Shown here one piece after another: positions 10,596 to 19,896 of a stretch of 64,000 nt of DNA. A program made the position numbers and the translations under genes. Every line of letters starts with the position of its first letter. The first letter of the stretch is position 1. The DNA is from Betaproteobacteria bacterium Ga0077532. Its GTDB lineage: Bacteria; Pseudomonadota; Gammaproteobacteria; Burkholderiales; Ga0077523. The stretch spans positions 62,001 through 126,000 of the forward strand of contig LNEE01000051.1 of assembly GCA_001464895.1 (NCBI GenBank), read 5' to 3'. The notes under the pieces were generated by a model. It had not been told where the DNA came from, did not search any database, and worked only from the letters and a program-made list of their open reading frames with translations.

Positions 10596-13500
10596 ATGAG
10601 TGCGCAGACCTCGAACGTGATCAGTTTTCCTCCGGTGCGAGAAGGGACCGGCGATGGCCCGGTGCCGGCGAAGTCTCTCCTGGAGGAGTGTCGCGGCCTC
10701 GTGGCCGAGCGCCTGGGGACGGCGCTGGGCGCCGGCTTCGACAAGGTCATCGACGAGCTCTACGAACTCGCCGAGCACGCGCTCGAACGCGACAAGCGCG
10801 ACTTCTACCTCAAGGCCAAGGAAGCGTGGCCGCACCAGCGAGCCCCCGTCGAAGCCACGTTCCGGGAGCAGCTCGCCGGCCGGTTCTCCCCGCCCATCCA
10901 GCAGGACAAGGACGAACAGCCCCAGTTCGCGCTGGTGAAATCGGCGTGGACCGAACTGGCCCTGGTCGCGGACGGTGATCTCGAAGAGGACATGCGATTC
11001 GCCGAGCTTGCCTCGAAGATCCGCAATGGCGCGGACGAGGAACTCGTGGCGCTCGACCAGCGCATGGCCATCCTGCTCGAGCGACCGGAACTGGAAGCCG
11101 CGGACAATCCGCTCGCGCCGAGCGGCATTGCCGAGGCCTTCCGGGAAGCGCTGAAGCAGGTCGAGTTCGACATCGAGATCAAGCGAATCGCGATCCGCCA
11201 TTTCGACGAGCATGTGCGTCCGGAAGCGCTCGCCGTCATCCGCGAGATCAACGAGCGCCTGAAGAAGAACGGCATCCTGCCCGTCATCCGCTACGGTTCC
11301 AGCAAGAAGCCCCAGACCGGTACAGGCCCCGTGGAAGGCCCCCGCGACGACGGGCCGCAGGTCATAGGCAGCGTGACACTCCCGGTCATGTCCGGTGGCT
11401 CCGCTTCGGCCGGCGGCGTTTCCGTTGGCGGGTTGGGCGTGCAGCTTCCTGCAGGCGCGTCGATGGCGGGCCCCGCGGCCACGATGACACTGCAGCCGGG
11501 TATCGGCTTTCCCGCTGGCGTTGGCATGGGTACCGCAGTCGCAGGCGCCCCCGGCGCGGGTCTCGTTGGTGCGGTTCCGGGCAGCGCAGTGGCTGGGAGC
11601 GCCGCCAGCGTCCCTGGCCAGGGCGGGTTCTCCGCGGACACCGGCGGCGCAGGTGATCCTTTCGCAATGCTTCAGCAACTCCTCCTCGCGAACATGGCGG
11701 CGGGTCGCGGCGTTCCGATGCCTGGAGGCACCGGCGGCGCTGGCATGCCGGTAGCGGGCGGTGGTGTTGCGCCGCAGGGCGCGTTTCCCGGCGCACCTGG
11801 CAGCGGTATGCCCGGAGGTGCCGGCATCGGGATGGCTGGTTTCCCCGGCCAACAGGGCACTGGGGCCGGACTCGCAGAGGGGCCCGGTGGCCCCTACGGT
11901 CCCGGCGGCGGCGGGACACCTGGGGCTGGTGCAACGTTTCCCGGCGCGGGACAGCCGGGCGCCGGCGCCACCGGGTACGCCGGGCAAGGTCCGGGCGGTG
12001 GCATCGGGAACGGGGGACTCCCCGGTACGGGTGCTGCGGGCGGTGATTTTCCAGGCTTCGGGGGCACGCCCGGCCCTGGCGGAATGCAAGGGAGTGGCAG
12101 CCCTGGCGGCGCCCCGGGATTCGGTGGCGGAAGCCTGGCCGGCACCAATGGTGCGGGCTTCGGTGCCGGCGGTGGTAATGGTGGAGGTGGCGCGCCCGGT
12201 ATCGCTGGCGCGGGAACTGGAATGCCAGGCGCCGACGGATATGGCACGCCTGGCGCCAATGGATATGGCGGTCCCGGCGTCGGAGGCGCAGGACCAGGCG
12301 GCTCTCAGGGCTCGCCGACCAGCGGTTTCGGAGGTGGTGTTGGGGGAGGCCCCGGAGGCACCGGGGGCGCCGCCAGCGGCGCCCAGGCTGGTGGAACCGT
12401 TTCCGATGGCCAGTTCGGTTCCGACGTCAACGCGACGCAATCGTTGGGTGGCAGCAGGCTGATCGGTTCGCTCACGCGTCTGCAGCAGGGTGATATCGGC
12501 GAGCTTCCGGACGTCTCCCAGGACGTGGGCGACTGGCTCGCGCATCCGCGCCGACGCCTTGAGGATCGCCTGACGGATGCAGATGCACCGAATGTCCTGC
12601 GCGCCCTCAAATCCACTTCGCTCGGCCGCAAGATGGGCCAGATGGACACCGTCACGCTCGACATCGTGTCCATGCTCTTCGACCAGATCTTCGGTGATCC
12701 CCGCATTCCGGCGGCGATGAAGGCGCTGATAGGGCGCCTTCAGATCCCGATGTTGAAGGTGGCAGTGCTCGACAAGACGTTCTTCTCGCGCAAGTCGCAC
12801 CCTGCCCGCCACATGCTCGACACCTTGGGTGAGCTGTCGCTGGGGCTTGGCGACGGTTTCGACACCAGTTCGGCGCTGCACGCCCGGATCGAGACCACGC
12901 TCACCACCCTCGTCGACGAGTTCGAGGAGGACATGGGCGTCTTCGAGCGCATCACCGCCGAGTTCGAGGCGCTGATCCACGAACTCGAGAACGTCGCAGA
13001 CGAGTCGGCGAAGCGGGAGGCAGGACGCATTCATGACCGCGAACGCCTGGAGGTTGCTCGCCTCTTCGCCCAGAACGAACTGCGCAAGCGCCTCGAAGGG
13101 GATCCACTGCCACGGGCTGTGCTGCGATTCCTCTCCACCGAATGGATGAAACTGATGATCCTGGCGTACGCCAAGGGTGGTCGTGAAGGCCGTTCATGGA
13201 CCGGCCTCGTGGAGACGATGGACATCCTCGTCTGGAGCTTGTCGCCGAAGCACACCATCGACGACCGCAAGCGGCTCGTGTCCCTGCTGCCCGGTCTGTT
13301 GAAGCGCCTCGGGAAAGGCATGGATGTGATCGGCACCGACAAGGCCGTGCGCGAACGATTCAATGCCGTGCTGATGCGCTGCCACGCCCGGACCATCACC
13401 GGTGGTACGGCCACGTCGAAGGATCCGCGTGCCGCTGCCCGCGCGGCCGCGCGCGCGGCGGCGTTGAGCGTTCCCGGATCGCCAGCAACCGTACCGACCG

Positions 13501-14636
13501 CCGCGACAGCGGCAACGTCGACCCCATCGGTCGCAACCACACTCGCACCGACAGGCTCCACCGTCCCCGGACGCCCGGAAGCACCGGTGGACGATCCGCT
13601 GGCCGTCGCCTCTCCCACGCTCGCGCCAGTGCCTGCATCGACGGCCGAGGCTGTCGCCCGGATCACGTCGACCACCGTGACCAGTTCGTCGACGTCGACG
13701 CGGTCGGACTCGAAGGTATCGGACACTATTCCCGGTCTGCCGGCCACCACCGAGAAGCACCCCGCGGCGACGCCACCCGCGTCGTCGGTCGACACCACCA
13801 TCGTGCTGTCGGCGAGCAGTGCGCGGACGCCGAGCGCAGCTAGCGGCGCTGGCGCACGGACGCCGCCGGCCCCTTTGCCGGCCGCCGGCGCCTCGAAACC
13901 CGTACTCGATATGCCGCCGACCGTCTCGGCGTCCACGCGCAACGCAACGCCCGTCGCCAAGCCGCCGACACCATCGATCGAGGAAGCACCGATCGACATC
14001 TCGGCACCCCTGGATTTTTCCGTCGGTGGAAGCGACATGGACGTCGAGGAGGTTTCCTTCGACAGTGCCGCTGCCTTTGCGACGACCGCAGCACCGGCAC
14101 CTCCACCGCTGACGACGCCGCAGCGCGCTCCGACCGACGACATGCCAACGCTGTCGGGCAACACGGCGTCTGCCCTCGAGGCCCCGTCCTTCCAGGACGA
14201 GATGACCCTGGAGTCGCCGCCGACCAACTTCCCGACGGTGAAGGTCCGCAACCCGTTCGGGGACGGCGAGATCGAGGTGGAGGAAGTGAATTTCGGCAAC
14301 CTCCCTGGGTTCGCACCGGCCGCCTCACAGGCCAAGGCGCCGCCACCGGACGCCGCCGCGCAGCTCGCCGCTGAACTGAAGGAAGGCGACTGGTTCGAAC
14401 TGCGCCAGGAGGGCAAGGAGGCCACCCAGGCCAGGCTGTCGCTGGTCAGCCCGTACCGCAGCACCTTCGTCTTCAGCAACCGCAAGGGTCAGAAAGTCGC
14501 CGAGTACTCGCTGTACCAGGTCACGAGCTACCTGCGGGCCGGACGTCTCGCCCGGTTGCAGGAGACGCCGCTCTTCGACCGCGCGTTCGGCAACATCGTG
14601 AGTCTGCTCCGCGGTGGTCCCGACGCACCCGCCTGA
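10596..14636 (+). CDS. DUF1631 family protein with long Gly-rich and Ala/Thr/Pro-rich inserts
   Basis: N- and C-terminal regions resemble DUF1631 (MSAQTSNVISFPPV...; KEGDWFELRQEGKEATQARLSLVSPYRSTFVFSNRKGQK...). Start is chosen as the ATG after AGAAGCGAGACAACGAA; the ORF track start at 10488 lies in the riboswitch. Confidence 0.85.
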   Translation: MSAQTSNVISFPPVREGTGDGPVPAKSLLEECRGLVAERLGTALGAGFDKVIDELYELAEHALERDKRDFYLKAKEAWPHQRAPVEATFREQLAGRFSPPIQQDKDEQPQFALVKSAWTELALVADGDLEEDMRFAELASKIRNGADEELVALDQRMAILLERPELEAADNPLAPSGIAEAFREALKQVEFDIEIKRIAIRHFDEHVRPEALAVIREINERLKKNGILPVIRYGSSKKPQTGTGPVEGPRDDGPQVIGSVTLPVMSGGSASAGGVSVGGLGVQLPAGASMAGPAATMTLQPGIGFPAGVGMGTAVAGAPGAGLVGAVPGSAVAGSAASVPGQGGFSADTGGAGDPFAMLQQLLLANMAAGRGVPMPGGTGGAGMPVAGGGVAPQGAFPGAPGSGMPGGAGIGMAGFPGQQGTGAGLAEGPGGPYGPGGGGTPGAGATFPGAGQPGAGATGYAGQGPGGGIGNGGLPGTGAAGGDFPGFGGTPGPGGMQGSGSPGGAPGFGGGSLAGTNGAGFGAGGGNGGGGAPGIAGAGTGMPGADGYGTPGANGYGGPGVGGAGPGGSQGSPTSGFGGGVGGGPGGTGGAASGAQAGGTVSDGQFGSDVNATQSLGGSRLIGSLTRLQQGDIGELPDVSQDVGDWLAHPRRRLEDRLTDADAPNVLRALKSTSLGRKMGQMDTVTLDIVSMLFDQIFGDPRIPAAMKALIGRLQIPMLKVAVLDKTFFSRKSHPARHMLDTLGELSLGLGDGFDTSSALHARIETTLTTLVDEFEEDMGVFERITAEFEALIHELENVADESAKREAGRIHDRERLEVARLFAQNELRKRLEGDPLPRAVLRFLSTEWMKLMILAYAKGGREGRSWTGLVETMDILVWSLSPKHTIDDRKRLVSLLPGLLKRLGKGMDVIGTDKAVRERFNAVLMRCHARTITGGTATSKDPRAAARAAARAAALSVPGSPATVPTAATAATSTPSVATTLAPTGSTVPGRPEAPVDDPLAVASPTLAPVPASTAEAVARITSTTVTSSSTSTRSDSKVSDTIPGLPATTEKHPAATPPASSVDTTIVLSASSARTPSAASGAGARTPPAPLPAAGASKPVLDMPPTVSASTRNATPVAKPPTPSIEEAPIDISAPLDFSVGGSDMDVEEVSFDSAAAFATTAAPAPPPLTTPQRAPTDDMPTLSGNTASALEAPSFQDEMTLESPPTNFPTVKVRNPFGDGEIEVEEVNFGNLPGFAPAASQAKAPPPDAAAQLAAELKEGDWFELRQEGKEATQARLSLVSPYRSTFVFSNRKGQKVAEYSLYQVTSYLRAGRLARLQETPLFDRAFGNIVSLLRGGPDAPA

Positions 14637-14715
14637 GGCTGCCAGCGCAGTGCAGCGCTTGCGCGGCGCCTGACATCTGTGGCTTCATCGCGGACTCGCC
14701 AACGCCGAGCCACCG

Positions 14716-15795
14716 ATGATGCAGCACTTGACCGACGACCTCCGCATTCGCGCCATCACTGAAGTGGCGCCGCCCGCGCACCTGCTGCGGGAGTTCCCGT
14801 GCACGGAATCCGTGGCCCGCGTGGTGACTGATTCCCGGCAGGCAATCCACCGGATCATCCATGGCATGGACGACCGGCTCGTGGTGGTGATCGGCCCTTG
14901 CTCCATCCACGACCCGGTGGCAGCGCGCGACTACGCGAACCGCCTCATCGAATACCGGAACATGCTCTGCGCGGATCTCGAGATCGTGATGCGCGTCTAC
15001 TTCGAGAAGCCCCGCACGACTGTTGGCTGGAAGGGGCTCATCAACGATCCCGCCCTCGACGGCAGCTTCCAGATCAACCGCGGGCTGCGCGTCGCCCGTG
15101 AACTCCTCGCAGACATCGCAGGGCTCGGCCTGCCGACCGGTTGCGAGTTTCTCGACATGATCACGCCGCAGTACATCGCGGACCTCGTGTCGTGGGGCGC
15201 CATCGGAGCCCGGACCACCGAGAGCCAGGTGCATCGCGAACTGGCGTCGGGCATGTCCTGCCCCGTCGGCTTCAAGAACGGCACCGATGGCAACATCCGA
15301 ATCGCCGTGGATGCCATCAAGGCAGCGCAGCAGCCCCACCACTTCCTGTCGGTGACGAAGGCCGGGCACTCGGCGATCGTCTCCACCAGCGGCAACGAGG
15401 ACTGCCACGTGATCCTGCGCGGCGGCAAGGCTCCGAACTTCGACAGCGCAAGCGTGGAAGCCGCCTGCCGAGATCTCGCGCAGGCCGGCCTGGCGCAGCA
15501 CATCATGATCGACGCGAGCCACGCCAACAGCCGCAAGGACCCCGCGAACCAGCCGGCGGTCTGTGCCGAGGTCGGCGCGCAGGTAGCCGCCGGCGACAGC
15601 CGCATCTTCGGATTGATGGTCGAGAGCCACATCGTGGCTGGGCGGCAGGACCTCGTGCCGGGCAAGGAGCTCACTTACGGGCAGAGCATCACCGACGGCT
15701 GCATCGGTTGGGACGACAGCGTTGCCGTGCTCGAAGGACTCGCCGCCGCGGTTCGCGAACGTCGGCGCTTGCTCGCCGCGACGGAACCCAGCTGA
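14716..15795 (+). CDS. aroG: 3-deoxy-7-phosphoheptulonate synthase (AroF/G/H type)
   Basis: VIGPCSIHDPVAARDYA, YFEKPRTTVGWKG, GFKNGTDGN, IDASHANSRKDP. Confidence 0.95.
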   Translation: MMQHLTDDLRIRAITEVAPPAHLLREFPCTESVARVVTDSRQAIHRIIHGMDDRLVVVIGPCSIHDPVAARDYANRLIEYRNMLCADLEIVMRVYFEKPRTTVGWKGLINDPALDGSFQINRGLRVARELLADIAGLGLPTGCEFLDMITPQYIADLVSWGAIGARTTESQVHRELASGMSCPVGFKNGTDGNIRIAVDAIKAAQQPHHFLSVTKAGHSAIVSTSGNEDCHVILRGGKAPNFDSASVEAACRDLAQAGLAQHIMIDASHANSRKDPANQPAVCAEVGAQVAAGDSRIFGLMVESHIVAGRQDLVPGKELTYGQSITDGCIGWDDSVAVLEGLAAAVRERRRLLAATEPS

Positions 15796-16700
15796 AGCGC
15801 CGCCCCGCAACCGTCGACGGACACGGGTCGACACCCCTGGTCGACGGCACCGTCATCGCGGCCTTCGGCCGAAGCTATCTGGTGCGTCTCGACACCGGTG
15901 AAACGATCACCTGCTTCCCGCGCGGCAAGCGCAGCGAGATCGCGTGCGGCGACCGCCTGCGCGTCGCGTCCATCGCGCCGGACCAGGGCGTCGTGGAGGC
16001 GATCACGCCGCGGTCGTCCCTCCTCTACCGCTCCGACGCCTTCCGGCAGAAACTCATCGCGGCGAACGTGACCCAGGTGGTCCTCGTCGTCGCCGCCTTC
16101 CCGAGCTTCTACGAGGATCTCCTGCATCGCTGCATCGCGGCCGCGGAGCACACGGGCATTCGCGTGATCATCGTGCTGAACAAGTGCGATCTCGATTCAG
16201 CAAAAGCCGCGCGCGCACTGCTCGCGCCGCTCGAGGCGGTCGGATACGACGTGCTGCCACTCATCGCTCGCGAGTCGGTCGCACCGCTCCGGGAACGCCT
16301 CACTGGTCATCTCTCGGTGCTCGTGGGTCAATCGGGCATGGGCAAGTCCACCATCGTGAACTCCCTCGTGCCGGAGGCGGCCGCGGCCACTGCGGAGGTC
16401 TCGGAAGTCCTCGACTCGGGCAAGCACACGACGACGCACGCGCGGCTCTATCGACTGGACGATGCGAGCGCGATCATCGATTCCCCCGGTCTGCAGGAGT
16501 TCGGTCTGCACCATCTGCAGCTGACGGACCTCGATCAGGCGTTCGTGGAGTTCCGGTCGCACATCGGCCAGTGCCGCTTCTCGAACTGCCGGCATCTCGG
16601 TGAACCCGGCTGTGCGATCGCGGCCGCCCAAGCCGCAGGTGCCATCGATGCGAAGCGGCTGGATGTGTATCGCCGCATCGCCAAGGCAATGTCGGGCTGA
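15792..16700 (+). CDS. rsgA: ribosome small subunit-dependent GTPase A
   Basis: Circularly permuted GTPase motifs NKCDL, GQSGMGKSTIVN, DSPGLQEFGL; Zn-binding CRFSNCRHLGEPGCA. Start uncertain: CTG overlapping the aroG stop. Confidence 0.9.
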   Translation: MKRRPATVDGHGSTPLVDGTVIAAFGRSYLVRLDTGETITCFPRGKRSEIACGDRLRVASIAPDQGVVEAITPRSSLLYRSDAFRQKLIAANVTQVVLVVAAFPSFYEDLLHRCIAAAEHTGIRVIIVLNKCDLDSAKAARALLAPLEAVGYDVLPLIARESVAPLRERLTGHLSVLVGQSGMGKSTIVNSLVPEAAAATAEVSEVLDSGKHTTTHARLYRLDDASAIIDSPGLQEFGLHHLQLTDLDQAFVEFRSHIGQCRFSNCRHLGEPGCAIAAAQAAGAIDAKRLDVYRRIAKAMSG

Positions 16701-16720
16701 CGATCGAGGCAACTCGATCG
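16701..16720. terminator. stem-loop between convergent rsgA and cobD-like genes
   Basis: CGATCGAG-gcaa-CTCGATCG perfect inverted repeat, followed by a second GGCGG...CCGCC hairpin. No T-tract. Confidence 0.4.
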
Positions 16721-16744
16721 CCCCACCCGGGCGGATCGGACCGC

Positions 16745-17743
16745 CTAAGCCCGGCTCGCCAGCGTGATGAGCGAACTCACCTCGCTCGCAAGCGTCATCA
16801 GCGCGATCACCAGGATCCACAGCACCAGCGCGCGCCAGATGAGACCTACCGCGCTGTCGAGATGCTCGGCGTCGGCTTCGTCGCCGAGTCCGATCTCGGG
16901 CCGGAGAATCACGCGACCCGCGCCGTGGATGGCCTCCCCGAGGCGCACGCCCAGCGCACCGGCGCCGCTCGCGAGCAGGATGCCGATGTTTCGATCGGTC
17001 CATGCTGCCGCCTGCGATCGCCAGCAATACACGGCGTCCTCGAAGTCCCCGACGATCGCGAACGACAACGCAGTGAGGCGCGTCGGCACCCATTCCAGCC
17101 ACTGTGCCGTGTTCCGGGCGAACTCGCCGAAGGCGCGGAAGGCATCGTCGTTGGTTCGGCCCCACCGCTCATCCAGCAGCGTCGCGAGTCGGTACAGCAC
17201 GGCGCCCCCCGGCCCCGACAGCAGCAACCCCAGCCCGCCGGGCAGGAGAGTCCCAAGGACCGCGGGAATGAACACGTACCACGCCACCACACCGAACACG
17301 TGCTGGTGCGCCCTCACGATGCCCTGCTCGATCGTGACTTTCGCGACCTCGGACTCGGTGAAATCGTCGGATGGACCTTCGGACCACAGCGCCACGCGCT
17401 GCCGCGCGTCATCCAGGCGCCGTTCGCGCAAGGCGTCGTGGATCCGCGCGAATCCGTCACTGAACTGATGGGTGCCCATCGTCAGATAGAGGACGCCGAC
17501 GCTCCACGCGAGTCCGAAGACGTATCCCAGGCTGGAGCAGACGTAGAAGCCGATCTCCGCCAGCAGGACCCACGGTCCGACGGCGACCAGCCACGCGAGC
17601 ATGCCGTGGCGTCGGCGACCGCCGTTGAAGTTCCTCGCGACGACATCGCTGTAGCGCAGGAACGCATCGAAGGGAAAGCGGCCTGGCCCCAGTGGCCGGA
17701 AGCGCTCGATCAGCAACGACAAGACGAGAGACAGGAGAGCCAC
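16745..17743 (-). CDS. CobD/CbiB family protein (adenosylcobinamide-phosphate synthase-like)
   Basis: MALLSLVLSLLIERFRPL...; integral membrane CobD-like architecture with ERRLDDARQRVALWSEG. Confidence 0.8.
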   Translation of the reverse strand: MALLSLVLSLLIERFRPLGPGRFPFDAFLRYSDVVARNFNGGRRRHGMLAWLVAVGPWVLLAEIGFYVCSSLGYVFGLAWSVGVLYLTMGTHQFSDGFARIHDALRERRLDDARQRVALWSEGPSDDFTESEVAKVTIEQGIVRAHQHVFGVVAWYVFIPAVLGTLLPGGLGLLLSGPGGAVLYRLATLLDERWGRTNDDAFRAFGEFARNTAQWLEWVPTRLTALSFAIVGDFEDAVYCWRSQAAAWTDRNIGILLASGAGALGVRLGEAIHGAGRVILRPEIGLGDEADAEHLDSAVGLIWRALVLWILVIALMTLASEVSSLITLASRA

Positions 17744-17918
17744 GAACGATCGCCGACGTCAGGAGCGCGGCCTGTGCTGGAGGTGGCGCCTATTCTAGTG
17801 TCTCGACACGGAACTATCACAACGTCGCGATGCACGGCATCGATTCGGCGCCGCGAGGCGACGTCGCCTCGCGCCCCTGAGTCGACCGGCCCCTCGATGG
17901 GACGCGCGCGATTCGGGG

Positions 17919-18608
17919 TCAATCGACGTAACGCACACCCCCACGCGCTTCCAGGGCTGCCTCGTTCCAGAACTGCAGTTTCTCGCCGCGGTGCACCTTC
18001 GCGAGGGCCTCGGCCTCCTTTACGCGGACGATCCCCAGCCGCGCCGCCACCACCTCGGCCAGTTCGCGCGGCACCGCGACGACGCCGTCGCGGTCGCCCA
18101 CGACGATGTCGCCGGGATTGATTGCGACACCGCCGCACACCACGCCGAGGTTGACCTCCCCGGGTCCGTTGCGATAACCGGCGTTCGGACAGTGGCCGCG
18201 GGCGAACACCGGGATCTCCGCGTCGAGCAGCCCGGGCACGTCCCGCACGAGGCCATCGACGACGATGGCTGCGATGCCGATCCGCCGCGCCCAGAGCGCC
18301 CAGAGGTCGCCGATGGTCGCCGCGAACTCGTCGGCGGCCGCCGCGATGACGATCACGTCACCGGGTTTCGCGAAATCCAGGACGGCCATCGCGGCGAGGT
18401 TGTCCATCGGACTGCAGAGCGCCGTGACAGCGGTCCCGCAGAAGCTCATCGACGGGATCAGCGGCTTCACCGCGTGATGCAGGCTGCCGCGACCGTTGAA
18501 CGCATCGGTCACGAACCCCGTCGGGGCATCGCGGAACGCGTCGACGACAGCCACTGGCGGGCGCGGGAAATCCCGCCGGATGGTGAGTGCTACGGGATCG
18601 CCGATCAT
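17919..18608 (-). CDS. RraA family protein / demethylmenaquinone methyltransferase-like aldolase
   Basis: IVVDGLVRDVPGLLDAEIPVFARG, NPGDIVVGDRDGVVAVP. Confidence 0.88.
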   Translation of the reverse strand: MIGDPVALTIRRDFPRPPVAVVDAFRDAPTGFVTDAFNGRGSLHHAVKPLIPSMSFCGTAVTALCSPMDNLAAMAVLDFAKPGDVIVIAAAADEFAATIGDLWALWARRIGIAAIVVDGLVRDVPGLLDAEIPVFARGHCPNAGYRNGPGEVNLGVVCGGVAINPGDIVVGDRDGVVAVPRELAEVVAARLGIVRVKEAEALAKVHRGEKLQFWNEAALEARGGVRYVD

Positions 18609-18666
18609 GATGGGCCAGGGCTCCTTGCAGGGGGATGGTTCGGGTGGGCGCGATTGCAGCGCTGCA

Positions 18667-19878
18667 TCACACGATGCCGGCGTCACCGAGCGCCACGATC
18701 TCGGCATCGTCCATCCCGAGCCAGTCGCGCAGCACCTCGGCCGTGTGCTCCCCGAGCACGGGTGGCGGGCGCCGGTATTCGACCGTGCTCTCGGAGAACC
18801 GCATCGGACTCGCGACGACGGGCACGACCCCGAGCCGGGGATCGGGAAGTTCCACGCGGATGCCGCGCGCCACGGCCTGCGGCTCGGCGAAGGCTTCGGC
18901 GATGTCGTTGATCGGGGCACACGACACGCCGGCCTTCGACAGTTCGGACACCCAGTACGCCCGCGTCCGCGTCGCCATGAATGCGGCAATGACCGGCTCG
19001 ACCTCTGCCCTGTGCCGCACGCGCGCCTCGTTGGTGGCGAAGCGGGGATCCTGAATCAGGTCCGCCCGCCCGGCCGCACGGCAGAGCCGCGCGAACTGCG
19101 CATCGTTGGCCGCCGAGAGCATCACGTGACCGTCGGACGCCCTGAACGCCTGCGAAGGCACGACGCTCGGATGTGCCGTGCCCAGTGGCTTCGCGACGAC
19201 ACCCGCGGAGAGGTAGCTCTGCCCCACGTTCACGAGCGACGCCATCTGCACATCGAACAGTGACATGTCGATGTGCTGACCGCGGCCGGTCTCGCATCGC
19301 CGATTGAGCGCAGCCGTCACGGCGAGCGCGGCGTACACGCCGGTGAGCACGTCGACCACGGCGACCCCGCAGCGCACCGGCTCGTCGTCGTCGGGTGAGC
19401 CCGTGATGCTCATCATGCCGCCGCGGGCCTGGGCGATGGGGTCGTAGCCGGGCTGCGCAGCCAACGGCCCGGTCTGACCGTAGCCCGTGATGGAACAGTA
19501 GACGAGCGCCGGGTTGACCGCTGAGAGCGTCGCGTAGTCGAGGCCCAGACGCGCCAGGGTGCCGACCTTGAAGTTCTCGATGAAGATGTCGGCGCCGGCC
19601 GCGAGCCTCGCGACGAGTGCCGCGCCGGCGGCTGCGGAAAGATCCACCGCGACCGACCGCTTGCCGCGGTTCACGCTCTGGAAGTACGCGCTGTCGGGAA
19701 CCTCGCGCCCGTCGGCATCTCGGGCACGCGGGGGCACCCATCCGCGGGTGTCGTCACCGACGCCGGGGCGCTCGATCTTGACGACGTCGCAGCCGAGATC
19801 GGCCAGGACCTGACTCGCGAGCGGCCCCGCGAGAATCCGCGTCAGGTCGACCACGCGCATACCGTCCAAGGGTCCCAA
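18667..19878 (-). CDS. CaiB/BaiF family CoA-transferase
   Basis: MGPLDGMRVVDLTRILAGPLASQVLADLGCDVVKIERPG; GRGQHIDMSLFD. Confidence 0.95.
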   Translation of the reverse strand: MGPLDGMRVVDLTRILAGPLASQVLADLGCDVVKIERPGVGDDTRGWVPPRARDADGREVPDSAYFQSVNRGKRSVAVDLSAAAGAALVARLAAGADIFIENFKVGTLARLGLDYATLSAVNPALVYCSITGYGQTGPLAAQPGYDPIAQARGGMMSITGSPDDDEPVRCGVAVVDVLTGVYAALAVTAALNRRCETGRGQHIDMSLFDVQMASLVNVGQSYLSAGVVAKPLGTAHPSVVPSQAFRASDGHVMLSAANDAQFARLCRAAGRADLIQDPRFATNEARVRHRAEVEPVIAAFMATRTRAYWVSELSKAGVSCAPINDIAEAFAEPQAVARGIRVELPDPRLGVVPVVASPMRFSESTVEYRRPPPVLGEHTAEVLRDWLGMDDAEIVALGDAGIV

Positions 19879-19896
19879 GGCGCCCTCCCGTGCCGC

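Noticed and set aside
10255-10599. 114-aa ORF across the riboswitch leader
   Set aside because: The sequence is explained by structured RNA (GEMM-I core); protein has no recognisable features.
10521-13034. 837-aa minus-strand ORF opposite DUF1631
   Set aside because: High-GC shadow ORF; composition lacks domain motifs and the plus strand encodes a recognisable family.
17744-17918. Cobalamin riboswitch upstream of the CobD-like gene
   Set aside because: Looked for a B12-box-like sequence (GCCACTG) with surrounding structure and found none.
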